This document shows positions 26,366 through 33,657 of a stretch of 49,102 bases of DNA, one piece after another. Position 1 is the stretch's first letter. Each line of letters opens with the position of its first letter. The notes beneath the pieces were generated by a model. It saw nothing but the letters and a program-made list of their open reading frames with translations. It was not told the DNA's origin and searched no databases. This DNA is from Pasteurella sp049941595 (GTDB lineage: Bacteria; Pseudomonadota; Gammaproteobacteria; Enterobacterales; Pasteurellaceae). Location: positions 1 to 49,102 of the forward strand of contig JBNFNA010000009.1 of the NCBI GenBank assembly GCA_049941595.1, read 5' to 3'. The position numbers were made by a program, and so were the translations under genes.

Positions 26366-27772
26366 ATGAAAATTAAAAAACTGCTTATATCCGCCATTGC
26401 CATCGCAACTGCTGGCATTTTAGGTACTGTTGGTTATGTTCACATTTTTGATAAAGAGCAATCTGCCAAGCTACTCAATCAACATTCTTTTGATGACAAT
26501 GCTCGGCAAGTTGCCAAAATCTTGTACGATAATGGCTGCCAATATTGCCATACCTCTAACGCAGAATTACCTTTCTACGCAAAATTTCCTATCGTTAATA
26601 AAATAATGGAAGAAGATATTCAAAAAGGGACACGTGTCTTTTTATTGAATGACATTATTGAAGGATTAAAAGATCCAAGTAAGATCTCTGAAGTAAGCCT
26701 TGCGAAGCTAGAACAAGTACTTGTGAATGATGAAATGCCAATTGCGAAATTTATTCACGTTCACTGGGGATCTCGCCCTGATGCAACGGAAAAAGCACGC
26801 CTATTAGATTGGATCCGTGACCAACGCAAAATGCATTTCTTGCCTGAAAATACACAAGGAGCAAACCCTTTACGCTTAGTTCAACCAATCCCAGATCAAG
26901 TCAAAACAGATCCACTAAAAGTTGAGTTAGGCAATCTACTCTACCACGATGGCCGCTTATCTGCTGATGGTACCATTCAATGTCATACTTGTCACCAACT
27001 GCAAGTGGGTGGAACAGATGGCTTAGATGTTTCAGTTGGTATCAATGGCTTGAAAGGTGGTATTAATTCCCCGACTGTTTATAACGCTGTATTTAACACT
27101 GCCCAATTCTGGGATGGTCGTGCCAAAGATCTTGCTGCACAAGCAGGTGGGCCACCACTTAACCCTGTTGAAATGGGTTCAAAAACTTGGGATGAAATCG
27201 TTGCAAAATTTGAGCAAGATGAAGCATTTAAACAAAAATTCTTAGCGGTTTATCCTGAAATCAGCGAAACAACAATCACAAATGCGATCGCAGAATTTGA
27301 AAAAACCTTAATTACGCCAAATAGTGCTTTTGACCGCTATCTCAAAGGCGATAAAAATGCGTTAACGGCTTCACAAATTCGAGGTTATGAACTCTTTGAA
27401 CAACATAAATGTGACACTTGCCACGTTGGTGTTGCAATGGGTGGACAGTCTTACGAATATATGGGCTTATTTGATGATTACTTTGCTGCAAGAGGCACGC
27501 CTTTAACAGATGCAGACCAAGGCCGTTTTGCACATACGCAAAACCCTGCTGATATGCACAAATTTAAAGTGCCAACTTTACGTAATATCGCATTAACTGC
27601 ACCCTATATGCACGATGCACGCACAGATGATTTGAAAGAAGCGGTACGTATTATGCTACATTATCAAAGCGGTAAAACATTACCAGATCAAGATGTAGCA
27701 GATATTACTTCATTCTTAGAAAGTTTAACGGGTGAATACCAAGGAAAATTATTAACAAGAGAAGCAAAATAA
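26366..27772 (+). CDS. Tri-haem cytochrome c peroxidase / quinol peroxidase
   Basis: Periplasmic-facing, membrane-anchored peroxidase that reduces H2O2, probably with electrons from the quinol pool. The 468-residue protein has an N-terminal membrane anchor (residues about 7-26) and three c-type haem motifs: CQYCH (58-62), CHTCH (206-210) and CDTCH (349-353). The last two lie in the classical di-haem CcpA domain, with NSPTVYNAVFNTAQFWDGRA and KVPTLRNIALTAPYMHDAR. The extra N-terminal haem domain is the mark of the E. coli YhjA (Ccp) and Aggregatibacter quinol-peroxidase type. It sits behind an FNR-type site and has its own terminator, consistent with low-oxygen expression. Confidence 0.92.
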   Translation: MKIKKLLISAIAIATAGILGTVGYVHIFDKEQSAKLLNQHSFDDNARQVAKILYDNGCQYCHTSNAELPFYAKFPIVNKIMEEDIQKGTRVFLLNDIIEGLKDPSKISEVSLAKLEQVLVNDEMPIAKFIHVHWGSRPDATEKARLLDWIRDQRKMHFLPENTQGANPLRLVQPIPDQVKTDPLKVELGNLLYHDGRLSADGTIQCHTCHQLQVGGTDGLDVSVGINGLKGGINSPTVYNAVFNTAQFWDGRAKDLAAQAGGPPLNPVEMGSKTWDEIVAKFEQDEAFKQKFLAVYPEISETTITNAIAEFEKTLITPNSAFDRYLKGDKNALTASQIRGYELFEQHKCDTCHVGVAMGGQSYEYMGLFDDYFAARGTPLTDADQGRFAHTQNPADMHKFKVPTLRNIALTAPYMHDARTDDLKEAVRIMLHYQSGKTLPDQDVADITSFLESLTGEYQGKLLTREAK

Positions 27773-27803
27773 CATTGTTCATAATAAAATTACTCCCTAT
27801 CTT

Positions 27804-27830
27804 GACCTAGCTTTGGCTAGGTCTTTTTTT
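27804..27830 (+). terminator. Terminator of the tri-haem peroxidase gene
   Basis: GACCTAGC (27804-27811) and GCTAGGTC (27816-27823) form an 8-base stem with a four-base loop and a run of seven Ts. Confidence 0.9.
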
Positions 27831-27864
27831 CGTAAAAAACGACCGCACTTTATTCTCCATTTAT

Positions 27865-27878
27865 TTGATATAGATCAC
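27865..27878 (+). promoter_or_regulatory. FNR-like site upstream of nrdD
   Basis: TTGAT-ATAG-ATCAC matches nine of ten bases of the FNR consensus. With a class II spacing, the -10 would be AATAAT at 27901-27906 and the start near 27913. Confidence 0.55.
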
Positions 27879-27896
27879 ATTTTTACAAAATTTATT

Positions 27897-27911
27897 TGAG
27901 AATAATTCTCA
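27897..27911. promoter_or_regulatory. Fur-like palindrome upstream of nrdD
   Basis: TGAGAAT-A-ATTCTCA is a perfect 7-1-7 inverted repeat and matches 13 of 15 bases of the Fur 7-1-7 consensus. It overlaps the -10 predicted from the FNR site, so a bound repressor would block that promoter. Motif inference only. Confidence 0.45.
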
Positions 27912-27993
27912 TAAAGTAATAAAGATTTTTCTAATAAAAGCAATTAGTAATCCCCATTTATGTTGTTTTTATACTCGTTTAACACGAAACAAA

Positions 27994-28009
27994 ACACTAT
28001 ATATTGTGA
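27994..28009. promoter_or_regulatory. NrdR box 1
   Basis: ACACTATATATTGTGA fits the NrdR-box consensus (ACAcwAtATaTwGtgt) at nearly every position. It is upstream of the anaerobic ribonucleotide reductase gene, the expected target. Confidence 0.8.
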
Positions 28010-28024
28010 TTGAAAATATAATTT

Positions 28025-28040
28025 TAACTATATATAGTAG
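28025..28040. promoter_or_regulatory. NrdR box 2
   Basis: TAACTATATATAGTAG is a weaker NrdR-type box exactly 31 bases from box 1, i.e. three helical turns, the spacing expected for a pair of NrdR sites. It ends about 41 bases before the nrdD ATG. Confidence 0.7.
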
Positions 28041-28081
28041 CCAGCGAGTCATCTAGTCATACATAAAATAGGGTAAAAAAT

Positions 28082-30208
28082 ATGGCAACTTTCTTTGTAA
28101 TCAAACGCGACGGTTCCCGTGCAAGTTTTGAAGTGCAACGCATCATTAATGCGGTAAAAAAAGCAGCAGAAGCTGTAAATATCGATAATGAGCATTATTG
28201 CCACACGATTGGGCAACGTGTAAGTGATGAAATATTCACCGGTTATCAAAATGAAATTGATATTAGTCACATTCAAAAGATTGTCGAAAATCAGTTGATG
28301 TCTGGGCAATATCCTGAAATTGCACGAGCTTACATCGAATATCGCCACGACCGAGATCTTGCCCGTGAAAAACGTAGCCAGCTCACCAAAGAAATTGAAG
28401 GATTAATTCAGCAAAGCAATGTTGAGCTACTCAATGAAAATGCCAATAAAGATGCAAAAGTTATTCCTACACAACGTGATTTACTCGCCGGAATTGTGGC
28501 AAAACATTATGCTAAACGTTACATTCTGCCAAGAGATGTCGTTGAGGCGCACGAAAAAGGCGAAATTCATTATCACGACCTCGATTATGCGCCGTTCTTC
28601 CCAATGTTTAACTGTATGTTGGTTGATCTCAAAGGAATGTTAAACAACGGTTTTAAAATGGGCAATGCAGAAATTGAGCCACCAAAATCCATTACCACCG
28701 CAACCGCTGTCAGTGCACAAATTATTGCACAAGTGGCTAGCCATATTTATGGTGGCACTACAATCAACCGCATTGATGAAGTGCTAGCTCCCTACGTTCA
28801 ACTAAGCTATGAAAAGCACCTCAAAACCGCTGCACAATGGCAAGTGCCTGAACCTGAAAAATACGCAGCCGCATTAATTGAGAAAGAGTGTTTCGATGCA
28901 TTCCAATCTTTAGAATATGAAGTTAACACATTACATACATCTAATGGTCAAACACCTTTTGTGACTTTTGGCTTTGGTTTGGGTACTGGCTGGCAAGAGC
29001 GTTTAATCCAACGTTCAATTTTACTCAATCGCATTCGTGGATTAGGCAAAAACCATAAAACACCGGTTTTCCCAAAACTAGTATTTACCTTGAAAAAAGG
29101 GGTTAACCAAAGCAAAGACGACCCAAATTACGATATCAAACAACTTGCTCTCGAATGTGCATCTAAGCGTATGTATCCTGACATTTTAAACTATGATCAA
29201 GTGGTTAAAGTCACAGGTTCATTCAAAGCACCAATGGGCTGTCGAAGTTTTTTAGGGGCATATAATAAAAATGGGCAAGAAGTTCACGATGGACGCAATA
29301 ATTTAGGCGTGGTCAGCCTTAACTTACCTCGCGTAGCAATCGAAGCAAAAGGTGATGAAAAACGTTTCTATCAATTACTTGATGAACGTCTTGCGATTGC
29401 GAAAAAAGCACTAATGACACGCATCGCTCGACTAGAAAATACAAAGGCCAGGGTGGCTCCTATTTTGTATATGGAAGGTGCTTGTGGGGTGCGATTGAAG
29501 GCTGATGATAATGTTGCCCAAATTTTTAAAAATGGTAGAGCATCCATTTCTCTCGGTTATATTGGTATTCACGAAACTATTAACGCACTCTACGGTCATT
29601 CACATATTTATGATGATGAAATGCTACGTCATAAAGGCATTGCTATCGTTGAATACCTAAGTAAAGCGGTTCAAACTTGGAAGCAAGAAACCGGTTATGC
29701 GTTCAGCCTTTACTCCACACCAAGTGAAAATCTTTGCGACCGTTTCTGTCGTTTAGATACTAAACAATTCGGCGTTATCGAAAATGTTACAGACAAAGGT
29801 TACTACACCAATAGCTACCATTTAGATGTAGAGAAAAAGGTCAATCCATACGACAAAATTGATTTCGAAATGCCATATCCAACTTTTGCAAGTGGTGGTT
29901 TTATTTGCTACGGCGAATATCCCAATATTCAACATAACCTGAAAGCTCTGGAAGACGTTTGGGATTACAGCTATGAACGAGTACCTTACTACGGCACAAA
30001 TACGCCAATTGATGAGTGTTATGAATGTGGTTTCAGTGGCGAATTTGAGTGTACAAGCAAAGGCTTCACTTGCCCGAAATGTGGTAATCACGATAGTGAA
30101 AAAGTTTCTGTGACGCGACGGGTATGTGGCTATTTAGGTAGCCCTGATGCTCGACCATTTAACGCTGGCAAACAAGAAGAAGTGAAACGCCGCGTGAAAC
30201 ACTTATAA
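28082..30208 (+). CDS. nrdD: Anaerobic ribonucleoside-triphosphate reductase
   Basis: Glycyl-radical enzyme that makes dNTPs from NTPs without oxygen. The 708-residue protein has an N-terminal ATP-cone (MATFFVIKRDGSRASFEVQRI, residues about 1-95) for allosteric control. The large catalytic domain follows, then a C-terminal zinc site with paired cysteines (CYECG and CPKCG) and the glycyl-radical motif RRVCGYLG, in which Gly683 would carry the radical. It is followed by its activase gene nrdG after 69 bases. FNR, Fur-like and NrdR sites lie upstream. Confidence 0.97.
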   Translation: MATFFVIKRDGSRASFEVQRIINAVKKAAEAVNIDNEHYCHTIGQRVSDEIFTGYQNEIDISHIQKIVENQLMSGQYPEIARAYIEYRHDRDLAREKRSQLTKEIEGLIQQSNVELLNENANKDAKVIPTQRDLLAGIVAKHYAKRYILPRDVVEAHEKGEIHYHDLDYAPFFPMFNCMLVDLKGMLNNGFKMGNAEIEPPKSITTATAVSAQIIAQVASHIYGGTTINRIDEVLAPYVQLSYEKHLKTAAQWQVPEPEKYAAALIEKECFDAFQSLEYEVNTLHTSNGQTPFVTFGFGLGTGWQERLIQRSILLNRIRGLGKNHKTPVFPKLVFTLKKGVNQSKDDPNYDIKQLALECASKRMYPDILNYDQVVKVTGSFKAPMGCRSFLGAYNKNGQEVHDGRNNLGVVSLNLPRVAIEAKGDEKRFYQLLDERLAIAKKALMTRIARLENTKARVAPILYMEGACGVRLKADDNVAQIFKNGRASISLGYIGIHETINALYGHSHIYDDEMLRHKGIAIVEYLSKAVQTWKQETGYAFSLYSTPSENLCDRFCRLDTKQFGVIENVTDKGYYTNSYHLDVEKKVNPYDKIDFEMPYPTFASGGFICYGEYPNIQHNLKALEDVWDYSYERVPYYGTNTPIDECYECGFSGEFECTSKGFTCPKCGNHDSEKVSVTRRVCGYLGSPDARPFNAGKQEEVKRRVKHL

Positions 30209-30214
30209 ACGTTT

Positions 30215-30248
30215 TCTACTTTCTTTTGCTTTGGCAGAAGAAAGTAGA
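30215..30248 (+). repeat. Perfect intergenic stem-loop between nrdD and nrdG
   Basis: TCTACTTTCTTTTGC (30215-30229) and GCAGAAGAAAGTAGA (30234-30248) pair over 15 positions (one G-T) around the loop TTTG. No T-tract follows, so it is not a standard terminator. It may be an RNA-processing or stabilising hairpin, or a copy of a dispersed stem-loop repeat; similar CTTTCTTTTGC...AAAGAAAG elements are known to me from other proteobacterial genomes. Confidence 0.75.
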
Positions 30249-30277
30249 TGCTTTCGTTGAAATGGATGGCGGATGAA

Positions 30278-30745
30278 ATGAATTACATACAGTATTACCC
30301 CACCGATATTGTTAATGGTGAAGGCACAAGATGCACTCTTTTTGTAAGTGGTTGCACGCACGCTTGCCGGGGTTGTTATAACAAAAAAAGCTGGTCGTTT
30401 AGCGCAGGCGTGCCTTTTGATGAAGCAATGGAACAGCAAATAATCAAAGATCTCACAGATACACGCATTAAACGTCAGGGCTTAACGCTAACTGGCGGCG
30501 ATCCTTTGCACCCTAAAAATCTTGCCGTACTACTTCCCTTTGTACAACGCATTAAAACTCTTTGTCCAGATAAAGATCTTTGGATTTGGACGGGCTATAA
30601 ATTAGATGAGTTAGATGAGTTCCAGCAACAAATTCTACCTTATGTAGATGTGTTAATTGATGGGAAATTTGAGCAAGAAAAAGCCGACCCTAGCCTTGTT
30701 TGGCGAGGTTCGGCTAATCAAGTCATTCATCGATTTAAACTGTGA
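30278..30745 (+). CDS. nrdG: Anaerobic ribonucleotide reductase-activating protein
   Basis: Radical-SAM activase that installs the glycyl radical on NrdD. It has the cluster motif CTHACRGC (Cys26, Cys30, Cys33), preceded by NGEGTRCTLFVSG, and the later SAM-binding LTGGDPLHPKN. An upstream ATG at 30248 is in frame, but the start at 30278 gives MNYIQYYPTDIVNGEG, equivalent to the E. coli NrdG N-terminus, and GGCGGA lies just before it. The product is 155 residues. It forms an operon with nrdD. Confidence 0.95.
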   Translation: MNYIQYYPTDIVNGEGTRCTLFVSGCTHACRGCYNKKSWSFSAGVPFDEAMEQQIIKDLTDTRIKRQGLTLTGGDPLHPKNLAVLLPFVQRIKTLCPDKDLWIWTGYKLDELDEFQQQILPYVDVLIDGKFEQEKADPSLVWRGSANQVIHRFKL

Positions 30746-30769
30746 TGAAATCAGTATAACTTTTATATG

Positions 30770-31018
30770 CTAATACAGTAATGCGATAACTGCGACAATA
30801 TTTCCCAACAGAATTAACAAACCACCATAAATTAAATTTTGTTTGGTTTTCTTAGATAGGGAAACCTTCACCCAATTTAGCTTTTTCAGTTGTGGTTTTG
30901 CCTCTCCACGTACAAGCTCAAAAAATTGTGTATAAGACAAACTTTTAGAAAGCCAAGTTGAGCGCTCAATGATTGTCCAACAAAAACGCAATATCATTAA
31001 CATCCTTGCTTTTAACAT
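30770..31018 (-). CDS. Small membrane protein of unknown function
   Basis: About 82 residues. The N-terminal part is amphipathic and basic, and the C-terminal part has one hydrophobic helix (NLIYGGLLILLGNIVAVIALLY) reaching the end, so it is probably tail-anchored in the inner membrane. AAGGA lies eight bases before the ATG at 31018; an earlier ATG at 31024 is too close to it. It follows the TatD-family gene by 27 bases on the same strand and may be cotranscribed. No family recognised. Confidence 0.55.
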   Translation of the reverse strand: MLKARMLMILRFCWTIIERSTWLSKSLSYTQFFELVRGEAKPQLKKLNWVKVSLSKKTKQNLIYGGLLILLGNIVAVIALLY

Positions 31019-31045
31019 AAGCATCTTCCTTAACTTAAAGTTGCA

Positions 31046-31837
31046 TTAAATGGCAAATAACAACTCACTATTTTGCCAAGTGACTTGCCTGATTTCTTCA
31101 GGCGATTCGCTCCTCAGCTCACAGAGGTACTGAAAAATATTGGCTATACGTTCAGGGCGATTTGGCTTCCCCTGAAAGCCAAAAACAGGCATATCTGGCG
31201 TATCCGTTTCTAACACGAGACAATCCAATGGCAAACGACGAATTGTTTCACGTGTTTTATTGGCTCGCTGATAAGTAATTGTACCGCCGACCCCAATCTT
31301 ATAACCAAGCTCCACAAAGCGTTTAGCTTGCTCATAACTGCCAGAAAAGCCGTGAATAATACCACATTTTTTTAAAGACACACGCTTTAGAAATGTAAAG
31401 ATCTGGTCGTGCGCCTTTCGAGAATGCAAACTCACTGGTAAATCATATTGTTGCGCAAAAAACAATTGTGTTTCCAAAAACTCACATTGTTTCTTCCAAA
31501 GTTCATCTGTCAGTAATTCAGGGATTGCTCGCTCTAAGCCAATTTCAGCTACTGCTCGGCAATTTGCCGTTCTAGCTCTTAACCGTTCTTCTAACTTGTC
31601 TAAATCTGCATAGCTATGTTGCTGAATATAAAGCGGGTGCAACCCCAAGCCATAATACAAATTATCAGGATAAAGTGCGGTGATTTTTTCGAGATTTTCA
31701 AAATATTTTTCTAATATACCAACAATCAAGATTTTTTCTACTCCAGCTTTACTGGCGTTTGCCACTAAATCCCCAAGCGGTTCGCCTGTATCTGCTTGTA
31801 AATAATCTAAATGGGTGTGAGTATCGAAAAATGGCAT
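31046..31837 (-). CDS. TatD-family metal-dependent hydrolase (YjjV-like)
   Basis: A 263-residue TIM-barrel hydrolase with all metal-binding positions of the TatD deoxyribonuclease family: THTH (His7, His9), AEIGLE (Glu98), SLHSRKAHD (His138), IIHGFSG (His162) and LETDTPDMP (Asp212). The ending PNRPERIANIFQYLCELR is typical of the YjjV subgroup. Members act as Mg-dependent 3'-5' exonucleases or related hydrolases; the natural substrate is uncertain. It is followed by a small membrane-protein gene and preceded by the secreted orphan at 31864. Confidence 0.9.
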   Translation of the reverse strand: MPFFDTHTHLDYLQADTGEPLGDLVANASKAGVEKILIVGILEKYFENLEKITALYPDNLYYGLGLHPLYIQQHSYADLDKLEERLRARTANCRAVAEIGLERAIPELLTDELWKKQCEFLETQLFFAQQYDLPVSLHSRKAHDQIFTFLKRVSLKKCGIIHGFSGSYEQAKRFVELGYKIGVGGTITYQRANKTRETIRRLPLDCLVLETDTPDMPVFGFQGKPNRPERIANIFQYLCELRSESPEEIRQVTWQNSELLFAI

Positions 31838-31863
31838 CGCACTTCCGTCAAATCAATGAAAAA

Positions 31864-32385
31864 TTATTTTAACTTAATATCCGTTTCATACAATCTTAAA
31901 ATTGCGGGCTCTGATACTAAACCATAAGCACGAAACTTAAGTGTATATTTAATGGCTGCGCTTTTGGGCACAGTAATATCATTTTCCATATAGTTTGCGT
32001 AGGCTACAAATCTATCTGCATCAAGTAGCTGTAAGTTTTTCTTTTCGTTTAAATTAGCTAAACGAATAATTTTGTCTGTTTTGTTTTTGAAACCAAGGTC
32101 AATTTCATAGAAACCCACATTGGTTTTCTGAATTGAGAAGATCACAATATCCACATATTCTTGATATTTTTTATCGCGTACAACAATCGCATCATCAATA
32201 CTGGTGCCTTCTGTGCGACCTGTATCAATCCCTTCTTTTACACCTTTGATGACATCTTTACCATCTTGAACCACGCCAGAGATCACCGTAGAAACACGAT
32301 CAACGATTGACGATTTTTCTTCTGCATAGCTATTTACAGAAGTGAGTGCCAAAAATGCACAAGCAAATAAAGTCCCTTTTTTCAT
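31864..32385 (-). CDS. Secreted protein of unknown function
   Basis: A 173-residue protein with a clear Sec signal peptide (MKKGTLFACAFLALTSVNSYA, cleavage after SYA at about residue 21). The mature N-terminus is polar and Gly/Asp/Val-rich (residues about 25-60, DRVSTVISGVVQDGKDVIKGVKEGID). The remainder alternates hydrophobic strands (VDIVIFSIQKTNVGFYEIDLGFKNKTDKIIRLANL) like an Ig-type beta fold. It overlaps no neighbour but lies nine bases after ppiA, so it is probably in that transcription unit. No catalytic motif seen. A periplasmic role is inferred. Confidence 0.72.
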   Translation of the reverse strand: MKKGTLFACAFLALTSVNSYAEEKSSIVDRVSTVISGVVQDGKDVIKGVKEGIDTGRTEGTSIDDAIVVRDKKYQEYVDIVIFSIQKTNVGFYEIDLGFKNKTDKIIRLANLNEKKNLQLLDADRFVAYANYMENDITVPKSAAIKYTLKFRAYGLVSEPAILRLYETDIKLK

Positions 32386-32394
32386 TAAATGCTC

Positions 32395-32952
32395 CTATTC
32401 AACAGTCACAGACTTAATCACAATATCTTCTTTTGGTACATCATGATGGAAACCTGAACGTTGCGTTGCCACTTGGCTAATGCGATCAACTACATCTATT
32501 CCAGCAATGACTTTACCAAAAACAGCATAACCCCAACCTTTTTGAGTTTCTGCACTAAAATCTAAAAAGCCATTATCGACCGTGTTAATAAAAAATTGCG
32601 ATGTGGCTGAATGCGGGTCAGAAGTACGCGCCATCGCCACTGTGCCACGTAAATTTTTTAAACCGTTATTTGCTTCGTTTTGAATTGAAGTATTAGTTTT
32701 CTTCTGATTCATACCCGATTCAAATCCACCACCTTGAATCATAAATCCAGGAATAACACGGTGAAATATTGTGCCATTATAAAAACCACTTTGGCTATAC
32801 TCAAGAAAGTTTTTCGCAGAAACTGGTGCTTTTTCTTCCTCTAACGCAATTTTTATATCGCCATAATTAGTATGTAAAATCACATTTTTCGCATTAGCAA
32901 TTAATGCGAAGCTCATCATCACAAGTGCGGTCAAAAATTTTACGATTTTCAT
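32395..32952 (-). CDS. ppiA: Periplasmic peptidyl-prolyl cis-trans isomerase (cyclophilin A)
   Basis: Cyclophilin-type prolyl isomerase that assists folding in the periplasm. The 185-residue protein has a signal peptide MKIVKFLTALVMMSFALIANA, cleaved near residue 21. The mature domain contains the active-site FHRVIPGFMIQGG, RGTVAMARTSDPHSATSQFFIN, and the ending HHDVPKEDIVIKSVTVE. It is a close paralogue of the adjacent cytoplasmic ppiB (33507-32998). A perfect uptake signal (32923-32931) lies within the signal-peptide coding part. A hairpin between ppiB and ppiA suggests partly independent expression. Confidence 0.9.
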   Translation of the reverse strand: MKIVKFLTALVMMSFALIANAKNVILHTNYGDIKIALEEEKAPVSAKNFLEYSQSGFYNGTIFHRVIPGFMIQGGGFESGMNQKKTNTSIQNEANNGLKNLRGTVAMARTSDPHSATSQFFINTVDNGFLDFSAETQKGWGYAVFGKVIAGIDVVDRISQVATQRSGFHHDVPKEDIVIKSVTVE

Positions 32953-32961
32953 TCTTTTTTC

Positions 32962-32990
32962 CTAAAAAATTCCCCTCACAGGCGAGGGGC
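32962..32990 (-). terminator. Hairpin terminator or attenuator between ppiB and ppiA
   Basis: On the minus strand CCCCTC and GAGGGG (32984-32989 and 32972-32977) form a GC-rich stem followed by AATTTTTTAGG, eight bases after the ppiB stop. Only 10 bases separate it from the ppiA ATG, so it may attenuate read-through. Confidence 0.7.
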
Positions 32991-32997
32991 AATAATC

Positions 32998-33507
32998 TTA
33001 TTCAACAGTCACAGAACTAATCACGATTTCTTCTTTTGGTACATCTTGGTGGAAACCTTTATTACCTGTTTTCACCACTTTGATTTTATCTACAACGTCC
33101 ATACCTTCAACAACTTCACCGAATACGCAGTATCCCCATTCTTGAACAACTTCACGACCATACATCTCTTTTGCACGGTAATCTAAGAACGTATTATCAG
33201 CAACATTAATAAAAAATTGTGCGGTTGCAGAATGTGGATCAGAAGTACGTGCCATTGCAATTGTGCCACGTTTATTACTTAAACCGTTATTTGCTTCATT
33301 CTGGATTGGGGCATTGGTATTTTTCTCACGCATATTTACGTCCATACCACCACCTTGAATCATAAATCCATCAATCACTCTGTGGAAAATTGTGTTATCA
33401 TAGAACCCGCTTTTACAGTAATTTACAAAGTTTTCTGCAGTGTTTGGGGCTTTATCAAAATTAAGTTGAATTTTGATATCACCAAAATTTGTATGCAATG
33501 TAATCAT
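32998..33507 (-). CDS. ppiB: Cytoplasmic peptidyl-prolyl cis-trans isomerase (cyclophilin B)
   Basis: The 169-residue cyclophilin lacks a signal peptide and starts MITLHTNFGDIKIQL. Active-site residues are in FHRVIDGFMIQGG and RGTIAMARTSDPHSATAQFFIN. Compared with ppiA it carries a short insertion (EMYGREVVQEWGY). The almost identical ends (DVPKEEIVISSVTVE against DVPKEDIVIKSVTVE) indicate a tandem duplication followed by addition or loss of the signal peptide. It is divergent from cysS. Confidence 0.94.
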   Translation of the reverse strand: MITLHTNFGDIKIQLNFDKAPNTAENFVNYCKSGFYDNTIFHRVIDGFMIQGGGMDVNMREKNTNAPIQNEANNGLSNKRGTIAMARTSDPHSATAQFFINVADNTFLDYRAKEMYGREVVQEWGYCVFGEVVEGMDVVDKIKVVKTGNKGFHQDVPKEEIVISSVTVE

Positions 33508-33657
33508 ATTCGTTTTTCCTCTAGCATTTTAAAGGGCTAATTATTTCATAAAAGCATAATAAATGCTATAAAAGAGCCTTCGTTTATAATTCGGCAAACT
33601 GCTGTAAAAGTGCGGTCTGTTTTACAACATTTCAATAAACATATAGAGAACGAACCA

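Noticed and set aside
33610..33657. Upstream in-frame GTG extension of cysS
   Set aside because: It begins inside a DNA uptake signal and adds non-homologous residues; the ATG at 33658 fits the family N-terminus.
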